Notes: generated by a model not told the origin, from the letters alone. 64,000 bases of DNA from Rhizobium leguminosarum (GCF_002953715.1 NZ_CP025012.1:4637001-4701000); one strand, 5' to 3'; shown: positions 51,214 through 60,176, counted from the first letter of the stretch. Numbers and translations are program-made.

Positions 51214-53559
51214 ATGCGTTTTCCCAGAACCAATTTGACGGATGCCGGAGATTTTTCCAGCGAGATTGAAACGGACCTTCCGGCGGAAAACCCAGGGGAG
51301 AAGCCGGCGCCACCCATCTGGCAGAGCAACTTTTCCCTCGCGCCGAATGTCCGTTTCACTCGCACGCCGGAAACGCTGATCAGCAGGCGGCGCGCGCCGG
51401 ATGAGCCCGTTCGCGATGATTCGCAGATTGGACAGCAGGCGATACGGATTGAGCCGGTCGCCGTCGACGTGCCGTTCGATATCTATCTGCCAGAGCCGGA
51501 CGAAATTTCCCCAGCACCGCAGAGGGTCGAACGGCAGCAGTCACCGTTGCCTGACGAGCCCGGCGCGCCGGCTTTCCGTGCCGCAGCCGAGCTTTCCTCC
51601 ATTTCGGATTTCGCCTTCTGGGAAGTCATGGCCTTCGAAGAGGCGCCGGTTCGCGCGCCCGCCTTGATCTCGTTCCCGAAGACCGAGACCTCGCCCGAGT
51701 CGATCACGTCGCTGTTCCGGGTCATGGAATGGCGTCCTGGCCGGCCGGCTCCCGCTCCCGTCATATCCCGCCCAGTCGCGCAGCCCGCTGCGATGATCTC
51801 CGCAAAGGTCGCCGTGCGCCCTGCGGCCGCCCCGTCCCTGGAAAGGCCCAGGCGCATCGCTGTCGAGGCACCGGTCATGCCAGCCCCTCAGGCGGCGCCA
51901 ACCTCTCGGGTCGCGCCAGCCCCTCAAATTGCATCAGCACCTCAGGCAGCACCAGTGCCGCAGCGCACACCGCCGGTCGCCGCGGTTCTGCCGTCTCCGC
52001 GCTTGGCCGCGAGGCCTGAAAGGATCGACGCATCCGGCTATGAATTCCCACCGCGTGCCCTGCTGCAGGAACCGCCGGAACGCCTCGGCGAGATCATGTC
52101 GCAGGAGACGCTGGAGCAGAATGCCGGGCTTTTGGAAAGCGTCCTGGAAGATTTCGGCATCAAGGGCGAAATCATCCATGTCCGTCCCGGTCCTGTCGTC
52201 ACCCTCTATGAATTCGAGCCGGCGCCGGGCGTGAAATCGTCGCGCGTCATCGGCCTTGCCGATGATATCGCCCGCTCGATGTCGGCGCTTTCGGCCCGTG
52301 TTGCCGTCGTCCCCGGCCGCAACGTCATCGGCATCGAATTGCCGAATGTCACGCGTGAAACCGTCTATTTCCGCGAGATGATCGAAAGCCAGGATTTCGA
52401 GAAGAGTGGTTACAAGCTGGCGCTCGGCCTCGGCAAGACCATCGGCGGCGAGCCTGTCATTGCCGAACTCGCCAAGATGCCGCATCTGCTCGTTGCCGGC
52501 ACCACCGGCTCCGGCAAATCGGTCGCGATCAACACAATGATCCTGTCGCTGCTCTACCGCATGACACCGGAACAGTGCCGGCTGATCATGGTCGACCCGA
52601 AGATGCTCGAACTTTCCGTCTATGACGGCATCCCGCATCTGCTGACGCCCGTCGTCACCGATCCGAAGAAGGCAGTGATGGCGCTGAAATGGGCCGTGCG
52701 CGAAATGGAGGAGCGCTATCGCAAGATGTCGCGCCTCGGCGTGCGCAATATCGATGGCTATAACGACCGCATGGCACAGGCCCGCGAAAAGGGCGAGACC
52801 ATCCATGTCATGGTCCAGGTCGGCTTCGACAAGGGCACCGGCACTCCGATCGAGGAAAGCCAGGCGCTGGACCTGACGCCGATGCCTTATATCGTTGTCA
52901 TCGTCGACGAGATGGCCGACCTGATGATGGTCGCCGGCAAGGACATCGAAGGGGCAATCCAGCGCCTCGCCCAGATGGCCCGCGCCGCCGGCATCCATCT
53001 GATCATGGCGACACAGCGTCCGTCGGTCGACGTCATCACCGGCACCATCAAGGCAAACTTCCCGACACGCATCTCCTTCCAGGTGACCTCGAAGATCGAC
53101 AGCCGCACCATTCTCGGCGAACAGGGCGCCGAGCAGTTGCTCGGTCAGGGGGATATGCTGCACATGCAGGGCGGCGGGCGGATTTCCCGCGTCCACGGTC
53201 CTTTCGTTTCGGATGTCGAAGTGGAAAAGGTTGTCGCCCATCTGAAAACCCAGGGCCGCCCGGAATATCTCGACACCGTCACCGCCGACGAGGAGGAAGA
53301 GACGGAAGAGGAAGAAGCCGGCGCCGTCTTCGACAAGAGCGCCATGGCCTCGGAGGATGGCAACGAGCTTTACGAGCAGGCGGTCAAGGTCGTCATGCGC
53401 GACAAGAAGTGCTCGACATCCTACATCCAGCGCCGCCTCGGCATCGGCTACAACCGTGCCGCCTCATTGGTGGAACGCATGGAAAAGGAAGGTCTTGTCG
53501 GCCCGGCCAACCATGTCGGCAAGCGCGAGATCGTCTCGGGGCGGGGCGATAGCGATTAA
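51214..53559 (+). CDS. FtsK/SpoIIIE-type DNA translocase without membrane domain
   Basis: The 781-residue protein has a disordered Pro/Ala-rich N-terminal region (to about residue 280) with no hydrophobic membrane segment. The alpha domain is at about 285-400, the RecA-like motor at about 400-680 (Walker A GTTGSGKS near 430, Walker B IVVIVDEMADL near 560) and a C-terminal gamma winged helix at about 715-780 (STSYIQRRLGIGYNRAASLV). The motor and DNA-reading parts are intact, so it should pump DNA and recognise KOPS, but it cannot be anchored like FtsK. ATG 51214 was preferred to GTG 51199. A membrane FtsK is probably encoded elsewhere. Confidence 0.88.
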   Translation: MRFPRTNLTDAGDFSSEIETDLPAENPGEKPAPPIWQSNFSLAPNVRFTRTPETLISRRRAPDEPVRDDSQIGQQAIRIEPVAVDVPFDIYLPEPDEISPAPQRVERQQSPLPDEPGAPAFRAAAELSSISDFAFWEVMAFEEAPVRAPALISFPKTETSPESITSLFRVMEWRPGRPAPAPVISRPVAQPAAMISAKVAVRPAAAPSLERPRRIAVEAPVMPAPQAAPTSRVAPAPQIASAPQAAPVPQRTPPVAAVLPSPRLAARPERIDASGYEFPPRALLQEPPERLGEIMSQETLEQNAGLLESVLEDFGIKGEIIHVRPGPVVTLYEFEPAPGVKSSRVIGLADDIARSMSALSARVAVVPGRNVIGIELPNVTRETVYFREMIESQDFEKSGYKLALGLGKTIGGEPVIAELAKMPHLLVAGTTGSGKSVAINTMILSLLYRMTPEQCRLIMVDPKMLELSVYDGIPHLLTPVVTDPKKAVMALKWAVREMEERYRKMSRLGVRNIDGYNDRMAQAREKGETIHVMVQVGFDKGTGTPIEESQALDLTPMPYIVVIVDEMADLMMVAGKDIEGAIQRLAQMARAAGIHLIMATQRPSVDVITGTIKANFPTRISFQVTSKIDSRTILGEQGAEQLLGQGDMLHMQGGGRISRVHGPFVSDVEVEKVVAHLKTQGRPEYLDTVTADEEEETEEEEAGAVFDKSAMASEDGNELYEQAVKVVMRDKKCSTSYIQRRLGIGYNRAASLVERMEKEGLVGPANHVGKREIVSGRGDSD

Positions 53560-54099
53560 TCGGTAGTGGCATGGAGTGCGCTGCGCACTCCATTTCATGT
53601 CCTCAAGGCAGCCAGCCGAAACCGTCTCGCTGACAAAAGCGGTCTTTCCGCCGGTGTAAAAATCCCAATCGCCGCCTGCCTCCGCAGCCAGCCGGCGTTT
53701 CAGCTCGGCATAGGCCTTGGCTCTCTCGGGGTGAACCCTGAGATGATCGCGAAACAGAATGCGGTCTCGATGCGCGCGATTATTGGGTCCGCAAAGATAG
53801 AGCTTGAAGCCATAAGCGTGATGATCGCGGGTGAAAGCCCATCGTTGCTCTCCAGTATCGCCGTGGAAGACGAAATCGGCAGCGCGCACCACCTCGATCG
53901 CCGTCGGTAGGAACTCGTCGGATATCGTCACGGCATCAAGGTCGATCTTCGGCTTGGCCGCCAGGCCAGGCACTGATGTGCTGCCGATATGATCGATGGA
54001 AAGCAGGCGGTCACCGAGCAGGATCGAGATCTCGGCGCTGATTTCGGCAAACAGCCGGGGCCAGCAAGGATCGTAGTCGACCACTTTGATGGCCCGCAT
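53464..54099 (-). CDS. GrpB/UPF0157 family protein with extended C terminus
   Basis: The 211-residue frame carries a GrpB domain, a nucleotidyltransferase-like fold: DYDPCWPRLFAEISAEI at the start, SIDHIGSTSVPGLAAKPKID near residue 45 and AFVSETV near 170. The start at 54099 has GGAAGGAAGG just upstream. After the domain, about 40 extra residues run antisense across the ftsK terminator and the last 96 bp of the ftsK-like gene, which suggests a lost stop codon. Function of the family is poorly known. It follows phnN but is not a known phosphonate gene. Confidence 0.8.
   Translation of the reverse strand: MRAIKVVDYDPCWPRLFAEISAEISILLGDRLLSIDHIGSTSVPGLAAKPKIDLDAVTISDEFLPTAIEVVRAADFVFHGDTGEQRWAFTRDHHAYGFKLYLCGPNNRAHRDRILFRDHLRVHPERAKAYAELKRRLAAEAGGDWDFYTGGKTAFVSETVSAGCLEDMKWSAQRTPCHYRLIAIAPPRDDLALADMVGRADKTFLFHAFHQ
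53571..53597 (+). terminator. Terminator of the ftsK-like gene, inside the grpB frame
   Basis: Perfect 10-bp stem ATGGAGTGCG/CGCACTCCAT with a CTG loop and a short T run, 12 nt after the ftsK-like stop codon. It lies antisense within the C-terminal extension of the GrpB-family gene. Confidence 0.65.
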
Positions 54100-54122
54100 G
54101 GCCTTCCTTCCTGCCGATCTTG

Positions 54123-54719
54123 TCAATGCGCCTTGGTCAGCAATCCGTCGAGGATCTCGATCATCTTCTGCTCGGCCTCTTCGAGCGAGCCGCTATTGTC
54201 GAGCTCCACCACGTCATATTCGCCACGCACGGTCAGCGGTCCGCGGGCGAGCCGGGCCATGATATCCTCATGCGTCTCGCGTCCGCGCGCCTCCAGCCGG
54301 CCGGCGAGCACCTCGGGGCGGGCGGTGACGTTGATGACTTTCAGCCGCGGGAAGGCGGCCTGGAAGCGATGAAGTGCCGAGCGCGAGCCGTTGGCGACGA
54401 CGACATGGCCTCTCGACAGCGCCACCGAGACCTCGGCCGGAATACCGTATCTCAGGCCGTGCGCCTCCCACCAGACGGCGAAGGAGCCTGATTGCTCCAT
54501 GGCGGCAAACCCTTCGAGGGAGACGGAAAGATGATCTTCGCCGCCGGCGTCGCGGTGGCGGGTGATGACGCGGCGGACGAAATGCACGTTCTCTCGGCCG
54601 ACAAAACGCCGGGCGGCGAGATTCATCAACGTATCCTTGCCAGCACCGCTCGGGCCGACGACAACCACCATGATGCCGCGCTCGGCTCCGGCTCCTGCGT
54701 GGGGTTCGTGCGGCATCAT
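54123..54719 (-). CDS. phnN: Ribose 1,5-bisphosphate phosphokinase
   Basis: The 198-residue kinase converts ribose 1,5-bisphosphate to PRPP, the last step of the C-P lyase pathway. It is a guanylate-kinase-like P-loop protein with VVVVGPSGAGKDTLMNLAAR near residue 20 and the RRVITRHRDAGGEDH loop near 50. Its start overlaps the phnM stop (ATGA), so it is translationally coupled. It is the last recognised phn gene here, with grpB following. Confidence 0.92.
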   Translation of the reverse strand: MMPHEPHAGAGAERGIMVVVVGPSGAGKDTLMNLAARRFVGRENVHFVRRVITRHRDAGGEDHLSVSLEGFAAMEQSGSFAVWWEAHGLRYGIPAEVSVALSRGHVVVANGSRSALHRFQAAFPRLKVINVTARPEVLAGRLEARGRETHEDIMARLARGPLTVRGEYDVVELDNSGSLEEAEQKMIEILDGLLTKAH

Positions 54720-55855
54720 GCGACACGGCGTCCCTGGCGCCAGACGGAGCGTGTCACCGGCACGCCGTGCGAACGATGGACGCGGACAAGATCGGCGCGC
54801 AGCCCGGTTGCGATCCGGCCGCGATCGTCGAGGCTGACGGTGCGGGCGGGCGTCGACGTCACCATGGCGATCGCCTTCGGCAGGCTGATGCTCTCTACCT
54901 CATCGGCGAGGATGAAGGGCGCATGCAGCAGGCTGAGCGGCACGTAGTCGGAGGAAAGCACGTCGAGCACGCCCATTTCGGCAAGGTCGCGGGCGGCGAT
55001 ATTGCCTGAGTGGGATTTGCCGCGCACGATGTTCGGCGCGCCCATCAGCACGCTCATGCCATGTCCGTGCGACGCCCGGGCGGCGTCGAAGCTGGTTGGA
55101 AATTCGGCCAGGCGCACCCCGTTGTCGATCGCCTCGTCGACATGGGAGAGCGTCGCGTCGTCATGGCTTGCCACGGTGATGCCGCGCTCGGCGCAGACCT
55201 TGGCGATGGCGTTGCGATGCGGCGTCGAATTGCGCGCCGATTCTGCCTGTCGCTTGGCGACGAAACGGGCGAAGGCCTCGTCGCTCAGGCCCCGCTTCTT
55301 CTGGTAGTAGAAGATATATTGGTCCATCGTCTGGAACTGACGCTGGCCAGGCGCATGGTCCATCAGCGAGACGAGCCGCACATGCCGGTCGTTTTCGAAA
55401 TCAGCGAAATGTTCGAGCACGTTGTCGGCCGAGACCTCGCAGCGTAGGTGGAGCAAGTGCTCGGCGCGCAGCCTGCCTTCCTTCTCCGCCGACTGGATGG
55501 CGTCCGCCATCTCGCGCATCTCGCCATGTTCGAAGCCGCCATCCTCGTCCGCACCCATGCGCAGGCAGTCGAACACCGTGGTGATGCCTGACGTGACGAT
55601 CTGGGCGTCATGCGCCTGGACTGCGGCGGTCTTGTTCCAGCGAATGCCGGGACGCGGCTGATAATGCCCTTCGAGATGATCGGTGTGCAGCTCGACAAGG
55701 CCCGGGATGACGTAGTCGCCTTCGAAATCTTCGCCGGCTACCGAGTTACCCTCGGAGATGTCGGCAATCTTCCCGTCGCGGATGAGGATCGAGCCTGAGA
55801 GGATGTCATCCTCGAGAACGATGCGGGCGTTGGAAAACACGGTCTCTTTGCTCAT
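54716..55855 (-). CDS. phnM: Alpha-D-ribose 1-methylphosphonate 5-triphosphate diphosphatase
   Basis: The 379-residue amidohydrolase removes pyrophosphate from the triphosphate intermediate of C-P lyase. Metal-binding motifs are LVELHTDHLEGHYQPRPG near residue 55, TVASHDDATLSH near 228 and the C-terminal SSDYVPLSLL near 300. Length and motifs fit PhnM. The start at 55855 (MSKETVFSN) follows the DUF1045 gene by 13 nt. It is co-transcribed with phnN. Confidence 0.94.
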   Translation of the reverse strand: MSKETVFSNARIVLEDDILSGSILIRDGKIADISEGNSVAGEDFEGDYVIPGLVELHTDHLEGHYQPRPGIRWNKTAAVQAHDAQIVTSGITTVFDCLRMGADEDGGFEHGEMREMADAIQSAEKEGRLRAEHLLHLRCEVSADNVLEHFADFENDRHVRLVSLMDHAPGQRQFQTMDQYIFYYQKKRGLSDEAFARFVAKRQAESARNSTPHRNAIAKVCAERGITVASHDDATLSHVDEAIDNGVRLAEFPTSFDAARASHGHGMSVLMGAPNIVRGKSHSGNIAARDLAEMGVLDVLSSDYVPLSLLHAPFILADEVESISLPKAIAMVTSTPARTVSLDDRGRIATGLRADLVRVHRSHGVPVTRSVWRQGRRVA

Positions 55856-55868
55856 GTCGTCAGGTCTT

Positions 55869-56564
55869 TCAGCTTTTGGCGCCGGCAAGCGGCAGCCAGG
55901 AATGAATTTTGAACGGGGCACCGCGCGTCTCCTCGATGAAGACGGCAAGGCCGGAAATCGAAAGCGGCCTGCCGGTGAAATCGGCAAAACGCTCGGTCAG
56001 GATCGCTTTCATCGCCTGAGCACGTGTCTCGGGCACTTGGCCGCTCAGCGTCATGTGAAAGCCGAAATCCTCCATGACGTAAGGATAACCCCAGCGCTGC
56101 AGATGGGCGCGCTGGCTGTCGCTGAGCTTCTCCGGATTGCGCCGCGCCATATCGGCCTCGGAAAGCGCTGCGCGGAACGGTTCGAAGGACCTTACCACCT
56201 TCGCGGCGAAATCCTGAAGAGGTTGATGAAGCGAACCGGGAACGAGGGCAAAAAAACGGCCGAGCTGGCCGAGCACGAGCTCAGGAATCTCGAAGGCTTG
56301 CGTGCGCTGGGCAAAATCCTCGGCAACGGTCATGAGATCCCTCTCGGTGACCGAGGAGGCGAGGGAAAAGGGCGCCTTGATCGTGGCGTGAAAGCCGTAG
56401 CGGCGCGGGTCGGCGGTCAGCTCGAACTGTTCTGCCGCACCAAGTTGCCCATATTCCGGCGCAGGGTAGGTCTCGCCGGTGAAAGCATTGCGGCCGAGCC
56501 AGAGCGAGGCCGCGCCGGTCAGGGGATCATCCTTCGGCGGCGAGAAATAGAGAGCGTAGCGCAA
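55869..56564 (-). CDS. DUF1045 protein of phosphonate clusters
   Basis: The 231-residue protein belongs to the DUF1045 family, which occurs in phosphonate operons and resembles 2H phosphoesterases. Two histidine motifs fit this: RRYGFHATIKAPF near residue 60 and EDFGFHMTLSG near 165. It may hydrolyse a cyclic or 2'-phosphate intermediate (inference). The start is probably TTG 56564, with AGGATAAAAG upstream; a longer frame to 56630 adds unrelated residues. It lies between the permease gene and phnM. Confidence 0.82.
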   Translation of the reverse strand: MRYALYFSPPKDDPLTGAASLWLGRNAFTGETYPAPEYGQLGAAEQFELTADPRRYGFHATIKAPFSLASSVTERDLMTVAEDFAQRTQAFEIPELVLGQLGRFFALVPGSLHQPLQDFAAKVVRSFEPFRAALSEADMARRNPEKLSDSQRAHLQRWGYPYVMEDFGFHMTLSGQVPETRAQAMKAILTERFADFTGRPLSISGLAVFIEETRGAPFKIHSWLPLAGAKS

Positions 56565-56704
56565 GGCTTTTATCCTGGAGATCGTCCAAACGGGGAGGGC
56601 ACTGTGCAGTGATTTGGCGGCGAACCGCAAGCAGGATCCCGGCTAAAAGATTTCCGTGACAGAATGATGATGGCGGCAACGCCGCCACTGCGTTGACGGA
56701 TGGA

Positions 56705-58048
56705 TCAGTGGGCTTTCGTGCCCATCAGCCGGTGGCGCAGCGCGTTCGAGGCGGTGTCGAAAATGAAGACGACGATCAGGATCAGAATGACCATGTAGGC
56801 GACGTTTTCCCAGTTGGCATTGGTGCGCATGGCCTCCCACAGTTTGAGGCCGATGCCGCCGGCGCCGACGGCGCCGATAATGGTCGCGCCGCGCACGTTC
56901 GATTCCCATTGGTAGAGCGTCTGGCTGACGAAGACGGGAACGATCTGCGGCATAATGCCGTAACGATGAACGAGCACGGTCTGAGCGCCTGTTGATTTGA
57001 TGCCTTCCCGCGGCTTGTTGTCGATATTCTCGAGACCTTCGGAATAGAGTTTGCCGAGCGTGCCGGTCTCGGTGAGGAAGATCGCGCCGCTGCCGGCAAG
57101 CGGGCCGGGTCCGAAGGCGCGCGTCAGGAACAGCGCCCAGATCAGCATATCGACGGAGCGCAGAAAATCGAAGAAGCGCTTCAGGACCTGGTTCAGCAGG
57201 CGGTTCGGCGTGATGTTGCGCGCTGCCAGGAAGGCGAGCGGAAAGGCGGTAAGCGCGCCGAGCAGCGTTCCGAGGAACGCCATGACGATCGTCTGGAAAA
57301 GCTTGGTCCAGACGTCGCCGTGCTGCCATTCGCTGTTGTTCCAGATATCGTCGAAGGCGAGCGACAGGTTGGATTGGTCGGGCTTGATGCGCGGACCGGA
57401 GACGATGAGGCTGACGACCTCGCCGACCGGCTTGTCGAAGAAGGATGATTGCGTGTCGAAGATGAAATTCGCCCAGCCGATGAAACGTTTGCGGATCTTC
57501 ACCCGGTCGACGGATATGCTGACATTGCCGGCAAAGCCCAGATCCGCCAGCACGTTGTCGTCATAGACCGTCATCCAGCCGGGTACCGGTCCGACGACTT
57601 TCGGCGCACCGCTCGAAACTTCCACCGGGACGCTGACGTCATGCGCGGTCACGATCGTCTCGCTCTTCGAGACGGTGACGCTGCGGCTGGTGCCGCTGAC
57701 CGAAACGGTGATGCTGCCGTCGGGATTGTTGACCAGCCAGTCCGGATGTGGATTGTCGCCGAGCGGCGAGAAGCGCGGATAGCGGATATCGATCGAGCCG
57801 TCATCCTCGATACGGAATTCCGGCTGAACGTCGTAGCTCACCCATTGGCTGAGATAGATGCCGACGCGCTCCCAATGGGCTTCGGCAAAAAGCTTGGGCA
57901 GGTCGAAGAACCAGACGGCATAGAGGCTGTAGAGCAGCGTCGCGACGAGGATCATCAACCCGCCGAAACGCTGGCGGAACGACCGGTGGAAATATTCCGG
58001 ATAGCGCGTTTCTATCTCATGCATGCGGTTTGCGTCGATCACCGTCAT
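56705..58048 (-). CDS. Phosphonate ABC transporter permease with large extracytoplasmic insertion (PhnE/PhoT-like)
   Basis: The 447-residue permease is nearly twice the length of E. coli PhnE. Residues 1-27 are cytoplasmic, one membrane segment is at about 28-50 (GGLMILVATLLYSLYAVWFF), then about 180 residues of polar beta-rich sequence lie outside the membrane. The ordinary BPD permease domain (about 245-440) follows, with the EAA-type loop SNVRGATIIGAVGAGGIGLK near 390. It pairs with the next gene and matches the second permease, PhoT, of rhizobial PhoCDET systems by recall. Confidence 0.87.
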   Translation of the reverse strand: MTVIDANRMHEIETRYPEYFHRSFRQRFGGLMILVATLLYSLYAVWFFDLPKLFAEAHWERVGIYLSQWVSYDVQPEFRIEDDGSIDIRYPRFSPLGDNPHPDWLVNNPDGSITVSVSGTSRSVTVSKSETIVTAHDVSVPVEVSSGAPKVVGPVPGWMTVYDDNVLADLGFAGNVSISVDRVKIRKRFIGWANFIFDTQSSFFDKPVGEVVSLIVSGPRIKPDQSNLSLAFDDIWNNSEWQHGDVWTKLFQTIVMAFLGTLLGALTAFPLAFLAARNITPNRLLNQVLKRFFDFLRSVDMLIWALFLTRAFGPGPLAGSGAIFLTETGTLGKLYSEGLENIDNKPREGIKSTGAQTVLVHRYGIMPQIVPVFVSQTLYQWESNVRGATIIGAVGAGGIGLKLWEAMRTNANWENVAYMVILILIVVFIFDTASNALRHRLMGTKAH

Positions 58049-58055
58049 GGCGGCC

Positions 58056-59018
58056 TCAATGTTGCAGGAGGAAGGCGTGCTCGCCGACCAGGCGGCGGCG
58101 CAGCCATGCGGAGAACTGGTCGACGGCGACGATCGTCACGAACAGCAGCAGAACGAGCGCTACCGTCTTGGCGCCGAAGCCGCGCGAAATCGAAAGCTTC
58201 AGCTCCTCGCCGATGCCGCCGCCGCCGACGGCGCCGATGATCGTCGAGGCGCGCACGTTGATCTCAAGGCGCAGCAGCGCATAGGAGGTGAAATTCGGCA
58301 GCACTTGCGGCAGGGCGGCAAAGCGCACGCGCTCCCACCAGTTGGCGCCGACGGCTTTCATGCCCTCGTGAGGCTTCATGTCGATATTTTCGGCCACCTC
58401 GTAGAAGAGTTTGCCGAGCGCGCCGATCGTGTGCAGGGTGATGGCGATGATGGCGGCGACCGGCCCGATCGACAGGATCGCCGAAAACAGCCCGGCAATG
58501 ACGATTTCAGGGAAGGCGCGCAGGAACTCCATCAGCCGCTTGGTGAAGATGCGCAACGGCCATGAATTCGTCAGGTTGCGCGCGGCAAAGAAGCTCAAGG
58601 GGACGGCAAAGAGGAAGGCGATGATGGTCGAGATCAGCGCCACGTTGATCGTGACGATCATCAGCTCGAAATATTCGGGAATGTAGAAGGCACCCCAGAC
58701 ATAGACGCGGCCTTTGTCGAAATTGAATTCCTCGCCGCCCTTGTCGTTGACGCTCGCTATATCAAACAACGCGCGCCACACGTCGTGCCAATCCTTGGGG
58801 ATGAGCCAGCTCAGAAAGTCGAAGAGATGCGGCAGCCGCTCGAAGAAATGGCCGGCATTGCTCTCGTCGGCGAAGCGGACGGAGCTGACGAAAGCCGCAA
58901 TCAGGATAACCAGGCCGAGGATGGTATAGAAGCGGCGCTTGGCGACCATCCGCTCCCAGGCGGTGCCGATCTCCTTGGCGCTCTGCATGTGCGGCTGTGT
59001 ATCGGCAATAGTCATCAA
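58056..59018 (-). CDS. phnE: Phosphonate ABC transporter permease PhnE (PhoE-like)
   Basis: The 320-residue permease has an N-terminal segment (about 30-50), a periplasmic loop with the NKG-rich ...ASVNDKGGEEFNF stretch, and a permease domain (about 115-315) with EINVRASTIIGAVGGGGIGE near 265. It imports phosphonate or phosphate with PhnC and PhnD. It is followed 7 nt later by the second permease gene. A family-C repeat lies between it and phnD. Confidence 0.9.
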   Translation of the reverse strand: MMTIADTQPHMQSAKEIGTAWERMVAKRRFYTILGLVILIAAFVSSVRFADESNAGHFFERLPHLFDFLSWLIPKDWHDVWRALFDIASVNDKGGEEFNFDKGRVYVWGAFYIPEYFELMIVTINVALISTIIAFLFAVPLSFFAARNLTNSWPLRIFTKRLMEFLRAFPEIVIAGLFSAILSIGPVAAIIAITLHTIGALGKLFYEVAENIDMKPHEGMKAVGANWWERVRFAALPQVLPNFTSYALLRLEINVRASTIIGAVGGGGIGEELKLSISRGFGAKTVALVLLLFVTIVAVDQFSAWLRRRLVGEHAFLLQH

Positions 59019-59031
59019 CGCCTCGCCTACT

Positions 59032-59133
59032 TCATAATTCTATCCTCAAATCGGAATCGATTTGAGGATAGAATTATGCAGCAATTCAAAGTGCTGCAGC
59101 GTCCTTTGCGCGTCTAGGACGCGCGGCGCTGTA
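59032..59133. repeat. Intergenic repeat, family C, reverse orientation, inside the phn operon (copy C8)
   Basis: TCATAATTCTATCCTCAAAT, the paired arm ATTTGAGGATAGAATTATG and the module GCGTCCTTTGCGCG. Both hairpins are intact, with compensated changes relative to other copies (ATCCTC/GAGGAT). It separates phnD from phnE within one transcription unit. Confidence 0.87.
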
Positions 59134-59186
59134 GTCAAAAGATAGAGGGCGGCCGTTGCCGGCCGCCCCCATTCGAAACGGCTCGA

Positions 59187-60092
59187 TCAGCCGCCGATGG
59201 CAGCTTTACGGACGTCGACGACGGCATTGTAGAAGTCGTGCTTCACGGGGGCGTAACCCTTGTAGTCGCCGCCTTCGATAGCTGCGAAGCACTTGTGATC
59301 CTTTTCCGGCAGAGCCGTGAAGAAGGCTGCAAGCTTCGTCTGCCACTCTTCGCCGAGAGCGTTGCGAACGACGAGCGGGCCGTTCGGGATCAGCGGCGAA
59401 CGCCATACTTCGACCAGCTTGTTCGGATCGACGGCGCCCTTGTCGACTTCCTTGCGGAAGGTGCCGGAGGTGTAACCGTCCTTGAAGTCGCCGATGCCCG
59501 AGCTGTCATCGACGGCAATATCGACCTTGCCGTCATAAGCAGCGAGAAGGTTGTTCTCGTGGCCGCCGTTGAACTGGGTCGAGGCGAAGAACTTGTCGTT
59601 CGGTGCGCCGGTGTCCTTCGGGATCTGCGTCAGCGGAACGAGGTAGCCCGAGGTGGAATCCGGATCGGCGTAGCCGAGCTTCTTGCCCTTGGCGTCCTTG
59701 ATGGACTTGATGCCGGAGGACTTCAGAGCGAGGCCGATCGAGTAATAACCCGTCGAGCCGTCCTTCTGCTGCGTCGTCAGGATCGGCGTGACAGCCTTCG
59801 AATCCTTGATGTAGACGGCGGCATAGCCGGAGGCGCCGAGTTCGGCGAAGTCGAGCGTGCCACCGAGCAGGCCCTGGATCACGCCGTCATAGTCGGCGGC
59901 CGGGAAGAGCGAAACCTTCTCGAAGCCGAATTCCTGCTTCAGGTGGTCGGCAAGGCAGGCATAGTTGCGCAGGCGGTCGGTTTCGTTTTCGCCGCCGAGG
60001 ATGCCGATGCGGAATTCCTTGAGATCTGTAGCATTGGCAGCGCCGGCGAGCGCGAAGAGCGCCGTTGCCGCAAAGAGTGCTTTCTTCAACAT
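59187..60092 (-). CDS. phnD: Phosphonate ABC transporter substrate-binding protein
   Basis: The 301-residue periplasmic protein binds phosphonates or phosphate (PhoD in rhizobia). A signal peptide is present (hydrophobic to GAANA near residue 22). The PhnD-type fold is evident: FRIGILGGENETDRLRNYAC near 30, ELGASGYAAVYIKDSKAV near 85 and KKLGYADPDSTSGYLVPLT near 135. It lies between phnC and phnE, separated from phnE by a repeat. Confidence 0.94.
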   Translation of the reverse strand: MLKKALFAATALFALAGAANATDLKEFRIGILGGENETDRLRNYACLADHLKQEFGFEKVSLFPAADYDGVIQGLLGGTLDFAELGASGYAAVYIKDSKAVTPILTTQQKDGSTGYYSIGLALKSSGIKSIKDAKGKKLGYADPDSTSGYLVPLTQIPKDTGAPNDKFFASTQFNGGHENNLLAAYDGKVDIAVDDSSGIGDFKDGYTSGTFRKEVDKGAVDPNKLVEVWRSPLIPNGPLVVRNALGEEWQTKLAAFFTALPEKDHKCFAAIEGGDYKGYAPVKHDFYNAVVDVRKAAIGG

Positions 60093-60176
60093 GTTCTCTC
60101 CTATTGACCGGTGTCCCCGGCCTTCCCGTTACGAAGAAGTGTGCCCTTGACGCGGGCGCTCGATCGCAGCCGCCTC

